Source of the DNA: Nocardiopsis alkaliphila YIM 80379
GTDB taxonomy: Bacteria; Actinomycetota; Actinomycetes; Streptosporangiales; Streptosporangiaceae
NCBI RefSeq assembly: GCF_000341005.1
Contig: NZ_ANBD01000055.1
Location: 12,834-76,833 of the forward strand
Direction of reading: 5' to 3'
Length of the DNA: 64,000 nucleotides
Shown here: positions 17,368 through 28,018 of the stretch, piece by piece
Layout of the letters: every line of letters begins with the position of its first letter
Position numbering within the stretch: the stretch's first letter is position 1
Notes under the pieces: generated by a model
Seen by the model: only the letters and a program-made list of their open reading frames with translations
What the model was told of the DNA's origin: nothing
The model's database searches: none
Program-made: the position numbers and the translations under genes

Positions 17368-18842
17368 ATGCAGCAGCCCGTGCCCCGCCCCACCGACCTG
17401 GTGGTCTTCGGCGGAACCGGTGACCTGTCCATGCGCAAACTCCTTCCCTCCCTCTACCTCTTGGACCGCGACGGACACCTGGACGAAGGGACCCGCCTCA
17501 TCGCGGTCTCCAGGGACGGGCTCACCGACGCCGACCTGCGCGACAAGGCGGCCTCGGCCGTGCGTGGGCACAACGCCGTCCAGGTGGTCGAACCCGAGGT
17601 CATGCGCCGCTTCCTGGAGCGGCTCCTGCACGTGAGCGTCGACGTGGGCGGCGACCCCTCGGGCTGGGCCGCTCTGGCCACCGCGCTCACCCCCGGCCGA
17701 GACCGGGTCTTCTACCTGGCGGTGCCGCCGATGATCTCCGGTGCCATCTGCCGAGGCCTGCGCGACACCGACCTGGTCACCCCGGGTTCTCGCGTGGTGA
17801 TGGAGAAACCCCTGGGTCGCGACCTGGCTTCCGCCCAAGCCGTCAACGAGGAGGTCGGGGCGGTCTTCGACGAGTCGCGCATCTACCGGATCGACCACTA
17901 CCTGGGGAAGGAGACCGTGCAGAACCTGCTCGTGCTGCGATTCGCCAACGTCTTCCTCGAACCCCTATGGAACTCCAGGTGGATCGACCATGTGCAGATC
18001 ACCGCGTCCGAGACAGTCGGCGTGGGTGGTCGGCGTGGTTACTACGACTCCTCAGGAGCGATGCGCGACATGGTGCAGAACCACCTGCTCCAATTGCTCT
18101 GCCTCACCGCGATGGAACCGCCGTCCAGCTATGACCGGGACGCCGTCCGTGACGAGAAGCTCAAGGTGCTCCAGTCCCTGAGACCGATGCGGGGTGACCG
18201 TGTCGCCCGGCACACCGTCCGCGGTCAGTACACGAGTGGCACGGTCCATGGGGAGGAGGTTCTCGGTTACCTGGACGAGGCCGGGGGACCGCCCACCAGT
18301 GACACGGAGACCTTCGTGGCCCTGCGCGCAGAGGTGGCGAACTGGAGATGGGCCGGGGTGCCCTTCTACTTGCGCACCGGAAAGCGCATGGCCCACTCCC
18401 GCTCCGAGATCGTCATCCGCTTCCGCGACGTTCCGCACACCATCTTCCCCGGCACGGGGACGGGTTCCGGTGCGGGAAGTCTCGTCATCCGCCTCCAGCC
18501 GGACGAGGGCATACACCTCACCATGCTGGCCAAGACCCCCGGTGCCGGTGCGTTGAGACTACGCCCGGTCCCGCTCGAACTCAGCTTCGCCGACACCTTC
18601 TCCACCCGCTCCCCCGAGGCCTATGAGCGGCTCCTGATGGACGTGTTGGCCGGGGACTCCACCCTCTTCATGCGACGCGACGAAGTCGAGGCCGCGTGGC
18701 GCTGGGTGGACCCGATCATCCAGGCATGGGACGGCCTCGGCGCCGCCCCTGAGCCCTATCCCGCCGGAAGCGCCGGCCCCGAGGGCGCCAACCGGCTCAT
18801 CGGCCGCACCGGTCGTATGTGGCACGAAGAGGAGAATTCCCG

Positions 18843-18846
<4 letters not shown>
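17368..18846 (+). CDS. zwf: Glucose-6-phosphate 1-dehydrogenase
   Basis: The enzyme oxidises glucose 6-phosphate to 6-phosphoglucono-lactone with NADP or NAD, the entry to the Entner-Doudoroff and pentose phosphate routes. The dinucleotide motif [11 protein letters not shown] is at residues 15-25, and the active-site signature [15 protein letters not shown] at about 175-189 contains the catalytic His. It has 492 residues, normal for the family. The ATG at 17368 follows AGGAGAA; the upstream open frame is not needed. The stop overlaps the edd start as ATGA. No 6-phosphogluconolactonase gene is present in the operon. Confidence 0.95.
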
Positions 18847-20660
<1,814 letters not shown>

Positions 20661-20701
20661 ATCCGGAACACCTTCCATCCATCGACGACTTGGAGAAGTA
20701 C

Positions 20702-21340
20702 ATGACGACCGTTCCCCGTGCCGGTGAGGACCTGTTCGCCCTCGCCCCGGTCATGCCGGTGGTGGTGCTGGAAAACGCCGAGGACGCGGTCCCCTTGGCC
20801 CAGGCCTTGGTGGCGGGCGGGCTCGCGGGTATCGAGGTGACCCTGCGGACTCCGGCCGCCTTGGAGGCGATCGCACGTGTCGCCCAAGAGGTGCCCGAGG
20901 CCGTGATCGGCGCGGGCACCGTGGTCACCACCGAGCAGGCCGAAGCCGCGGCGAAGGCGGGAGCGCGGTTCCTGGTCAGCCCCGGGTCCACACCCGACCT
21001 GGCCCGGGCGATGACCGACACGGGGTTGCCCTCGTTGCCGGGGGTGGCCACCGTGTCGGAGGCGATGGCCCTGGCGGAACAGGGGGTGACGGCGCTGAAG
21101 TTCTTCCCGGCCGAGGCCTCGGGGGGTGCGAGGTTCCTGAAGTCCCTGGTCGGGCCGCTGCCGCGGCTTCGGTTCTGTCCCACCGGCGGTATCACCGTTC
21201 AGAGCGCCCCTGAGTACCTTTCCCTGCCGAACGTGGGCTGTGTGGGTGGAAGTTGGTTGACCCCGACGGAACTGGTGTCCGAAGGGCGCTGGGACCAGAT
21301 CACCGCTCTGGCCCGGGAGGCGGCCGCGCTGCGGTCCTGA
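20702..21340 (+). CDS. eda: KDPG aldolase (2-dehydro-3-deoxy-phosphogluconate aldolase)
   Basis: This aldolase cleaves KDPG to pyruvate and glyceraldehyde 3-phosphate. The 212-residue TIM-barrel protein has the conserved IEVTLRTPAAL segment, GAGTVVTTEQA, and the Schiff-base lysine in ALKFFPAE. The phosphate-binding PTGGIT follows. The ATG at 20702 is chosen because GGAG lies 7 bases upstream; a TTG at 20690 is in frame but lacks a site. The gene completes a zwf-edd-eda operon and converges on the Nudix remnant. Confidence 0.95.
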   Translation: MTTVPRAGEDLFALAPVMPVVVLENAEDAVPLAQALVAGGLAGIEVTLRTPAALEAIARVAQEVPEAVIGAGTVVTTEQAEAAAKAGARFLVSPGSTPDLARAMTDTGLPSLPGVATVSEAMALAEQGVTALKFFPAEASGGARFLKSLVGPLPRLRFCPTGGITVQSAPEYLSLPNVGCVGGSWLTPTELVSEGRWDQITALAREAAALRS

Positions 21341-21435
21341 GCCTTTCGGGAACGGTCGGTCTTTGGCGGGGGCGCGGGAGTCCACGAGCACCCGCACCCC
21401 GTCCAACACCCGTTTCGGGCCAGGAGCGTGTGGCC

Positions 21436-21812
21436 TCAGCAGGTGTGGTGCCGATGGAGGATGTCGCGGACGAAACCGGCGATGAGCAGGGTGTTCCACT
21501 GTTCCGGGGCGACCCGGTCGAGCCTTCGTCCCTCGGTGAGGACCAACGAGCGGGGATCGCCTTTCCAGGTGGCGGTGAAGAAGGTGAGGAGTCGCCCGGA
21601 GCCGTGGGTGTCGGGGCCTCGCAGAATGCGGTGAGTTCTTCTGCGGTGAGTCCGGCCTCCTCCTGGAGCTCCCGGACGATGGTCTCGCGCAGGGTCTCCT
21701 CACCCTCGCAGCCACCACCGAGCACGCCCCAGTGGCCGGGCCAGGCGATGCCGGGGACGTCGTCGCGCAGGTGCATCAGGTATCGACCGGCGCCGTTGGT
21801 GATGATGGCCAC
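21436..21812 (-). pseudogene. Nudix hydrolase gene with a frameshift
   Basis: From a GTG at 21812 the reverse strand encodes a typical Nudix start and box (GGCEGEETLRETIVRELQEE then AGL). Immediately after FCEAP, at a GGGG run on the forward strand (21613-21616), the frame loses similarity, whereas a neighbouring frame continues sensibly with DTHGSGRLLTFFTATWKGDP and ends with RDILHRHHTC and a stop at 21436. One base is therefore missing relative to an intact gene of about 125 codons, through true mutation, slippage or a sequence error. It follows tag on the same strand by about 32 bases. Confidence 0.7.
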
Positions 21813-21844
21813 GGGGCCGAGGGGTCGTCGTCATGCCGGTGACA

Positions 21845-22450
21845 TCAGTGCCGGGCCATGGTCTCCCGCTCGGACCGGGCTCGGGGTTTGGCCGGGCACC
21901 CCACCAGGTGGTCCTCCACCACCCCGGTGGCCTGGAGGTAGGAGTACACGATGGTGGGGCCCACGAAGGTGAACCCACGACGCTTGAGGTCACGGCTCAG
22001 CCCTTCGGCGAGAGGGGTGGTCACCGGCACCTGCTCGGGCCTGGTCCAGTGGCCGACCACCGGGCTGCCCTCCACCCGGCCCCACAGGTAGGCGCTGAAG
22101 CTTCCGAACTCCTCGCGTACTCGTAGGAAGGCCTGGGCGTTGCGCACCGCTGAGCCGATCTTGAGTCGATTGCGGATGATCCCCGGGTCCGAGAGCAGCC
22201 GGTCTGTCTTCGCCTGCCCGTACCCGGCGATCCGCTCGACGTCGAAACCGTCCATCGCCCGCCGGTAGTTCTCCCGTTTGTTCAGCACGGTGGCCCAGGA
22301 CAGCCCGGCCTGGGCACCTTCCAGGACGAGCATCTCGAACAGGTATCGGTCCTCGTGCGAGGGACGCCCCCACTCGGTGTCGTGGTAGGTGGTCATGGGC
22401 TCGGAGGCGTCGCGAGCCCACGAACAGCGGGGGTCGACGGTGTCGGTCAC
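21845..22450 (-). CDS. tag: DNA-3-methyladenine glycosylase I
   Basis: This base-excision repair enzyme removes 3-methyladenine from alkylated DNA. The 201-residue protein has the family N-terminus RCSWARDASEPMTTYHDTEW, the LEGAQAGLSWATVLNKRENY block, and the C-terminal zinc site formed by the N-terminal Cys/His and VEDHLVGC. The length is normal. A GAGGAG site precedes the GTG start at 22450. The frameshifted Nudix gene follows on the same strand. Confidence 0.93.
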   Translation of the reverse strand: MTDTVDPRCSWARDASEPMTTYHDTEWGRPSHEDRYLFEMLVLEGAQAGLSWATVLNKRENYRRAMDGFDVERIAGYGQAKTDRLLSDPGIIRNRLKIGSAVRNAQAFLRVREEFGSFSAYLWGRVEGSPVVGHWTRPEQVPVTTPLAEGLSRDLKRRGFTFVGPTIVYSYLQATGVVEDHLVGCPAKPRARSERETMARH

Positions 22451-22519
22451 GAGGGCTCCTCGATGGGTGGGACGGGCCGGACCCGTTCATCCTCCCCGAA
22501 GGCGGTGACCATACATCCA

Positions 22520-24262
22520 TCAGTCGGTTCCGTGCCAGGAGGACCACAGGGCGGCGTAGGCCCCGCCCGCCGCGACCAGCTCGTCGTGTGTGCCCAGCTC
22601 GGTGATCCGTCCGGCCTCCACCACCGCCACCCGGTCGGCGTCGTGCGCCGTGTGCAGCCGATGCGCGATCGCGATCACCGTCCGGCCCTCCAACACCGCG
22701 GCCAGCGAGCGCTCCGCCGCCCGGGCGGTTCGCGGGTCCAGCAGCGAAGTGGCCTCGTCCAGCACCACCGTGTGCGGATCGAGCAGCACCACCCGGGCCA
22801 AGGCCACCTGCTGGGCACGGGCCGGATCCAACGCCGTGCCACCCGAACCCACCGCGGTGTCCAACCCTTCGGGCAGCGACCGCGCCCAGTCCGCCTCCAC
22901 CGACTCCAACGCCGCGAGAAGCCGTTCGTCGTCGGCCTCGGGGGCGGCGATCGCGAGGTTCTCCCGCAGGGTCCCCGTGAACACGTGATGCTCTTGGTCG
23001 ACCAGGACGATCCGCTCGCGCAAGACCTCGGCAGGCAGTTCCCCGACCGGGACCCCGCCCACCGACACCCGCCCCGAATCGGGTACGTCGGCGCCGGACA
23101 GCAACCGTCCGATGGTGGTCTTGCCCGCACCGGAAGGACCCACCACGGCGAGCCGTTCCCCGGGCCGGATGCTCAGGTCGATCCCGCGCAGCACGTCATG
23201 GCCGGGGACGTACGCGTAGTGCACGTCCACGAGTTCGATCCCATCGCCCTCCGGTTCCAGGTCGGACCCGGACACCTCCTCGGGCAGTCGCTGTACTCCG
23301 CGCAGGCGGGCGAAGGAGGCCGTGGCCCGCTGGACCTCCTCCATCCACTGGGTCAACCGGATCATCGGATTCACCGCCTGCTCGATGTAGAGCAGGCACG
23401 TCACCAGCGCACCCAGCGCGATCCCGCCGTTGAGGTACACCAGCCCTCCCACCAGCAGGGCGATCGCGGTCGGCAGGGCGAAGGCGCTCTCCGTGACGGG
23501 AAAGAGCGCTGATCGTAGCCGTAGGGTCCCTCGCCGAGCCCGATACAGCAGGCCCACGTCATGGTCGGTCACCCCGATCCGATCCGCTTGGAGCCCCATG
23601 CCCTCCACCGTGCGACCGCCCTCGGCGGTGGCCGTCACGTTCTCCAACGCCCCGGACAGGGCGGAACCCTCCGCCAGGTAGGCCTCCCGAGATCGCCGCA
23701 GGTACCAGCGCACCACCGGCAGCACCACCGGGATCGTTATGACGACGCACAACCCCAGCAACGGGCTGATCCAGAAGATCGCCGCGAACAAGACCAGAAG
23801 CTGGAACACGTACAACGCGATGTCGGGAAGGGCGCCGCGCAGTGTCTGGCCCACCGCCGTCACGTCCACCGACACCCGTGTGATGAGGTCCCCCGTGCCC
23901 GAACGCTCGACCACCTGGGTGGGCAGGGACAGCACCCGAGCGACGAAGTCCTCGCGTAGCCGTCGCAGGACGTGTTCGCCGAACCGGTAGGTGGAGCGGC
24001 GGGCGTAGCGGGTGAGGACGAGTTGGGCGCAGGCGGCCACGACCACGCCGACGGCCATCAGGTCCACCGCGGCCAGGGTGGCGGTGCCGTTCTCGACCAT
24101 GTCGATGATCCGGCCCAACAGGTAAGGGCCCACCAGCCCCGCCGCACTGGCGAGGAGGGTCAGGCCCACCAGCCGTGCGACCCGGCCGCGCTCGGAACGC
24201 AGGAGCTCTTTGACGTCGTGTCGTACCTGGGCCCGACCGGCCACCGGAAGTCGCTCGCTCAT
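22520..24262 (-). CDS. ABC exporter half-transporter with intact Walker motifs
   Basis: This 580-residue half-transporter has six membrane helices followed by an ATPase domain. Walker A (GPSGAGKTT), Q-loop (VLVDQEHHVF), Walker B with catalytic Glu (VVLDEATSLLD) and switch His (IAHRLHTAHD) are intact. The signature motif is degenerate: the usual LSGGQ position reads LDPARAQQVALAR. It overlaps the upstream ABC gene by 4 bases (ATGA), so the two form a heterodimer. The ATG at 24262 is internal to a longer open frame but begins the homologous part. Substrate unknown. Confidence 0.9.
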   Translation of the reverse strand: MSERLPVAGRAQVRHDVKELLRSERGRVARLVGLTLLASAAGLVGPYLLGRIIDMVENGTATLAAVDLMAVGVVVAACAQLVLTRYARRSTYRFGEHVLRRLREDFVARVLSLPTQVVERSGTGDLITRVSVDVTAVGQTLRGALPDIALYVFQLLVLFAAIFWISPLLGLCVVITIPVVLPVVRWYLRRSREAYLAEGSALSGALENVTATAEGGRTVEGMGLQADRIGVTDHDVGLLYRARRGTLRLRSALFPVTESAFALPTAIALLVGGLVYLNGGIALGALVTCLLYIEQAVNPMIRLTQWMEEVQRATASFARLRGVQRLPEEVSGSDLEPEGDGIELVDVHYAYVPGHDVLRGIDLSIRPGERLAVVGPSGAGKTTIGRLLSGADVPDSGRVSVGGVPVGELPAEVLRERIVLVDQEHHVFTGTLRENLAIAAPEADDERLLAALESVEADWARSLPEGLDTAVGSGGTALDPARAQQVALARVVLLDPHTVVLDEATSLLDPRTARAAERSLAAVLEGRTVIAIAHRLHTAHDADRVAVVEAGRITELGTHDELVAAGGAYAALWSSWHGTD

Positions 24263-26100
24263 GCCGGATCGACCTCGTTCTCCGTACGCTCTTCCTCGTC
24301 GGCCCCGCGCAGTACCAGTGCCCGATAGTCGACCCTGCTCTGGCTCAGGCTCCCGTGCGTTCCGGCGGCCTCCTGCCGCCCACCCACGAGGAAGACGACC
24401 CGGTCGGCCCGGTCCAGCAGCAGTGGTGAGGTGCCGACCACCACGGTGGTGCGCCCGCTTCTGACCTCGTGCAGTCTTTCGGCGATGGCCGCCTCGGTGT
24501 GCGAGTCCACCGCGGAGGTGGGTTCCACCAGCACCAGAACCTCCGGGTCCGCGAGCACCGCGCGAGCCAGACGGATCCGCTGGCGCTGCCCACCGGAAAG
24601 GTTCCGGCCCTGGAGTTCCACTCGGGAGTCCAGACCGTGGGGCATCGCGCCGAGGAGGTCGGTGGCTCCGGCCACGTGCAGCGCCGCGCGTAGTCCTTCG
24701 TCGTGATGGTCTTCGTGCGGATCCAGGACCTCGCGGAGCGAACCGGCGAACAGGTAGGACTCGTTGTCGCTGAGCAGGAGACGTTCGCGGACCTCGCTCA
24801 GTTCCACATCGCGCAGGGGGACCCCGCCCCAGAGGGCGTCGGAGTCGGTGTACCGGCACAACCGGTCCGTGATGGTGACGGCCTCCTCCAAGGACGCGGA
24901 CACCAACGCCGTGGTCAGTCCTGGGACCACCCTCACCCCTGAATCCGGATCGACCAGCTCTTGGCCGGGGGCGGGGCCGGGTCGGTTCACGCCGCTTCCG
25001 GTGAGCGGTGGATGGAGGGCGAGCACCCGCAGCACACGCCGGACCGAGACCAATCCCTGGGTGAGTCCGGAGGCCCCCTCGATGAGGAAGAAGATCGGCA
25101 CGATGAGGATCGCCACGTACCCATAGACCGCCACGGTCTCACCCACGGTGATGTGTCCGAGCACCGTCAGGCGCGCGGCGACCCAGGTCACCACACCCAG
25201 GAAGACCACCGGTAGGCAAGTGCTCACCGCATCGAACCAGCTGGTGGTCTCACTGACCCGGTGCCCTTGGCGTAGTAGCGCCTTGGAACGCTCTCCGTAG
25301 CGTTGGGCGAAGTGTTGCTTACCGCCGATCCCGCATAGGACCCGGAGTCCGGAAACGATGTCCGCGGCCAGCGAGGCCGCGGCGCCCTGGTGTTCACGGT
25401 AGGTCCGTTGACGCCTCTGCAAGCGGCTGAGGAGAGGGCCGACCACCAGGGCCAGTACCGGGAGGCCGAACACCACGATGGCGGTCAACGGTGGAGAGAT
25501 GGTGAAGAGCAGGATCGCGACGCCCACATAGGCGATGACCGCCCCCACTCCCGGCCCGGTCATGGTGAGGATGTGCGCGATGAGCATGACGTCGGACGCC
25601 TGCACGGTGGACAATTCGCCCCCGGTGACTCGGCGGGTCAGAGAGGATCCGAGTTCGGTGGAGTGCCGGGTGACCACGCGCATGGTCCGGTGCGCGGCGT
25701 CCATGCGAACCTGGGACATCGTGCGGTGTCGCAGGATCGACACGAGCGCGTTGAGCAGAACCACGACGGCCAGTATCGACACCCAGAGGTAGAGGGCGCG
25801 AGGGTTCTGTGCGCGCAGACCGTCGTCGATGGCCCTCGCCAGCAGGTACGGGGGGACCATCAACAGGCCCATCCACAGGGTTCCGTAGAGGGCACCGAGC
25901 AGGACGCGTCCGCGCTGACGGACGATGAGCCACCACACGAAGCGCAAGGGTCCGCGCCGGTCGGGGGCGTCAAGGCTGGGAAGAGCGACACGAGGGAGGG
26001 GGCGTGATCCCCAAGGGCCGGGGACGTCCGTGGTGTGGGCCAAGCGGATCCTCCAAGACTTCGTCGGCCTTTCCATCGAACCAGGGACCTTTGTGGGCAT
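24259..26100 (-). CDS. ABC exporter half-transporter with degenerate ATP site
   Basis: This 613-residue half-transporter has a transmembrane domain (about residues 55-340) and an ATPase domain. The Walker A region reads GLTTALVSASLEE and lacks the Gly-Lys-Thr, and the Walker B aspartate is replaced (VLVLVEPTSAVD). The signature LSGGQRQRIRLARA is intact. This is the complement of its partner: one active composite site would form from this signature and the partner's Walker motifs. It faces the substrate-binding-like gene across a regulatory gap. Confidence 0.9.
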   Translation of the reverse strand: MPTKVPGSMERPTKSWRIRLAHTTDVPGPWGSRPLPRVALPSLDAPDRRGPLRFVWWLIVRQRGRVLLGALYGTLWMGLLMVPPYLLARAIDDGLRAQNPRALYLWVSILAVVVLLNALVSILRHRTMSQVRMDAAHRTMRVVTRHSTELGSSLTRRVTGGELSTVQASDVMLIAHILTMTGPGVGAVIAYVGVAILLFTISPPLTAIVVFGLPVLALVVGPLLSRLQRRQRTYREHQGAAASLAADIVSGLRVLCGIGGKQHFAQRYGERSKALLRQGHRVSETTSWFDAVSTCLPVVFLGVVTWVAARLTVLGHITVGETVAVYGYVAILIVPIFFLIEGASGLTQGLVSVRRVLRVLALHPPLTGSGVNRPGPAPGQELVDPDSGVRVVPGLTTALVSASLEEAVTITDRLCRYTDSDALWGGVPLRDVELSEVRERLLLSDNESYLFAGSLREVLDPHEDHHDEGLRAALHVAGATDLLGAMPHGLDSRVELQGRNLSGGQRQRIRLARAVLADPEVLVLVEPTSAVDSHTEAAIAERLHEVRSGRTTVVVGTSPLLLDRADRVVFLVGGRQEAAGTHGSLSQSRVDYRALVLRGADEEERTENEVDPA

Positions 26101-26322
26101 GGCCTTGGGGTGCCCGAGAGAAGTGAGGTGGAGGGTATGAGTGGTTCAGGAGTTAAGTCCCCATTATCACTTTGGTTGACAAAGGTGATGCCGGTGATTT
26201 TTCATAATATATAGATGGATTCTTGTAACTCCTGAGTTACGAAAGACTGCTTTTCTCATATGTCGTCTGAAATCGCGCATCAAAGTCTTCGATGAGTACT
26301 GAACCAGGAGAGGTGACCGGAG
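26101..26322. promoter_or_regulatory. AT-rich divergent promoter region with palindrome
   Basis: This 222-base gap between divergent genes is markedly AT-rich at about 26150-26250. It contains a TTGACA box at 26176-26181 with AT-rich sequence (CATAATATATAG) about 20 bases on. It also contains a palindrome, GTAACTC-CT-GAGTTAC at 26225-26240, with perfect 7-bp arms. A related GGAGTTAA lies near 26150. The palindrome is a likely operator. Confidence 0.55.
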
Positions 26323-27885
26323 ATGGCCGACCCTGCCGGCACAGGTGGCTGGAACCGGAAGAGGGTCCTGCTGTTGAGCACCGCGGCCGTACTCGTCCTC
26401 GCCGTCATGGCGACGGCCCTCTCGCTGGCAGATCGCTTCACCTGCGGCGGACCCGGTAGCGGGGTTCGTGAGATCCAGGGGCGGTGCATCGGTGTCACCG
26501 AAGGCGGTTACGTCTTCCACGAGGCCTTCACCGAGGTTCAAGGACTCATCGAGGAGGAGAACGAGCGCATCGACAGGGAGGACGACGGGTTGCCCATCGT
26601 CCGTGTGGCCTTTCTCGGCACCCTGAGCTTCGACGGTGCCGGTCCGATGGACACCGCACGGATGAACAGCTCCCTGGAAGGCGCCTACACCGCACAGATG
26701 CGCGCCAACCACACCGGGGCCTTCGGCGACCGGAGCCCCAGGATTCAACTGTTGTTGGCCAACATGGGCGGCCAACAACAGGGTTGGCGGCAGGTCGTCG
26801 ACGACTTGATCACCATGTCCCAAGACGAGGAACGCCCGCTCGTGGCCGTCACCGGCCTGGGTGTGAGCATCGATTCGACCAGAAAGGTCGCCAAGGCCCT
26901 CCACGAACACGAGATCCCCATGATCTCCTCGGCGGTCACCGCGGACGGATTCGCGCACGGCCCGGAGGGTATCGACGACGCCGGGACCGAGGACGAGCCG
27001 GCCCTGGCCGGGGTGATCCGGGTGGCCCCCAGCAACAACGAGTACGTCAAGGCACTGAAGACCTATCTCGACGGTCTCGACGAACCCGCCCGCGCCGTCA
27101 TCGTCCACGACCAGACCGAGCCGGACCTGTTCGTCTCCACCCTGAAACGGGCCTACGACGAGCACCTCCACATGTACACCGAGGGACGCTCCGTCCAGAC
27201 CTACGCCGGTACCACCATCGTCGATCCTCCGCCGCCCGGTCTGTTCTCCGACGTGGCCGGTAACGTCTGCGCGACCGACGCGGACACGGTCCTCTTCGCC
27301 GGCCGCGCCCCGGACCTGGACGTGTTCTTGGAGAGACTGAGCTTCAGCTCCTGCGAGCGCCCCATGCGCATCCTGTTCGTCGCCACCGGGATGAGCATGC
27401 TCAACCAGGAGCAGGAGATGAGACTCATCGAGGAGCAGGACATCACCCTGGTGTACGCGTCCGGCGTCGACACCCGCTGGAACACCGCTCCCGCCGGTTC
27501 TCCCGACGTCCCGGAGGGCTACCCGGCCTTCAGCGAGGCCTACAAGAAGCATCTCGACGTGAACGGGGAGGAGCCCCAAGGTCTGCGCAACGGCTACGCC
27601 CTGGTCAACCACGACGCCGTCGCCGTGGCCGCATCGGCCATCCGGATGACCAACGAACAGGGGCACGAGCACAAGACGCCGACCGCAGCGGCGGTCCAAG
27701 CCCGTCTGATGCTGCTCAACACCGCCAAGAGCCAGGTCAGGGTGGGCGGTGGCACGCTCAACTACAGTCCGGAGGGCGCGGGAGAGGCCATCGGCAGGTA
27801 CGTCCCCATCGTCGAACTCCCCTTGGACGAGAGCGCCGAACCGGAAGCGGATCCGCACGTCATCGAGATCGAGGCCGCGCCCTGA
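26323..27885 (+). CDS. Membrane-anchored type-1 periplasmic-binding-fold protein
   Basis: This 520-residue protein has an N-terminal membrane anchor (VLLLSTAAVLVLAVMATALS) and a large extracellular domain resembling branched-chain amino-acid-type substrate-binding proteins. Segments include VRVAFLGTLSF, a lobe hinge PLVAVTGLGVSIDSTRK, IPMISSAVTADG and NGYALVNHDAVAVAASAI. It lacks a lipobox cysteine. No permease or ATPase of the amino-acid uptake type is adjacent, so it may be a receptor rather than a transport component. The ATG is chosen by the start of the anchor and the purine-rich CCGGAG just before it. Confidence 0.75.
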   Translation: MADPAGTGGWNRKRVLLLSTAAVLVLAVMATALSLADRFTCGGPGSGVREIQGRCIGVTEGGYVFHEAFTEVQGLIEEENERIDREDDGLPIVRVAFLGTLSFDGAGPMDTARMNSSLEGAYTAQMRANHTGAFGDRSPRIQLLLANMGGQQQGWRQVVDDLITMSQDEERPLVAVTGLGVSIDSTRKVAKALHEHEIPMISSAVTADGFAHGPEGIDDAGTEDEPALAGVIRVAPSNNEYVKALKTYLDGLDEPARAVIVHDQTEPDLFVSTLKRAYDEHLHMYTEGRSVQTYAGTTIVDPPPPGLFSDVAGNVCATDADTVLFAGRAPDLDVFLERLSFSSCERPMRILFVATGMSMLNQEQEMRLIEEQDITLVYASGVDTRWNTAPAGSPDVPEGYPAFSEAYKKHLDVNGEEPQGLRNGYALVNHDAVAVAASAIRMTNEQGHEHKTPTAAAVQARLMLLNTAKSQVRVGGGTLNYSPEGAGEAIGRYVPIVELPLDESAEPEADPHVIEIEAAP

Positions 27886-28018
27886 GGGGCCATCGCCCGG
27901 CCCGGTCGTGTGACAGGTGCCGTGGCGCACGGTAGAACGGCACGGACGCCCCAAGGGCCGTGTCCATGGACCACGTCCAACGCCGTGATCCGGCGCCGAT
28001 GAACGAGGAGTACGATCC

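Noticed and set aside
22520-24859. A single 779-residue ABC protein
   Set aside because: The first 199 residues are an out-of-frame reading of the upstream exporter gene; homology and the ATGA overlap set the start at 24262.
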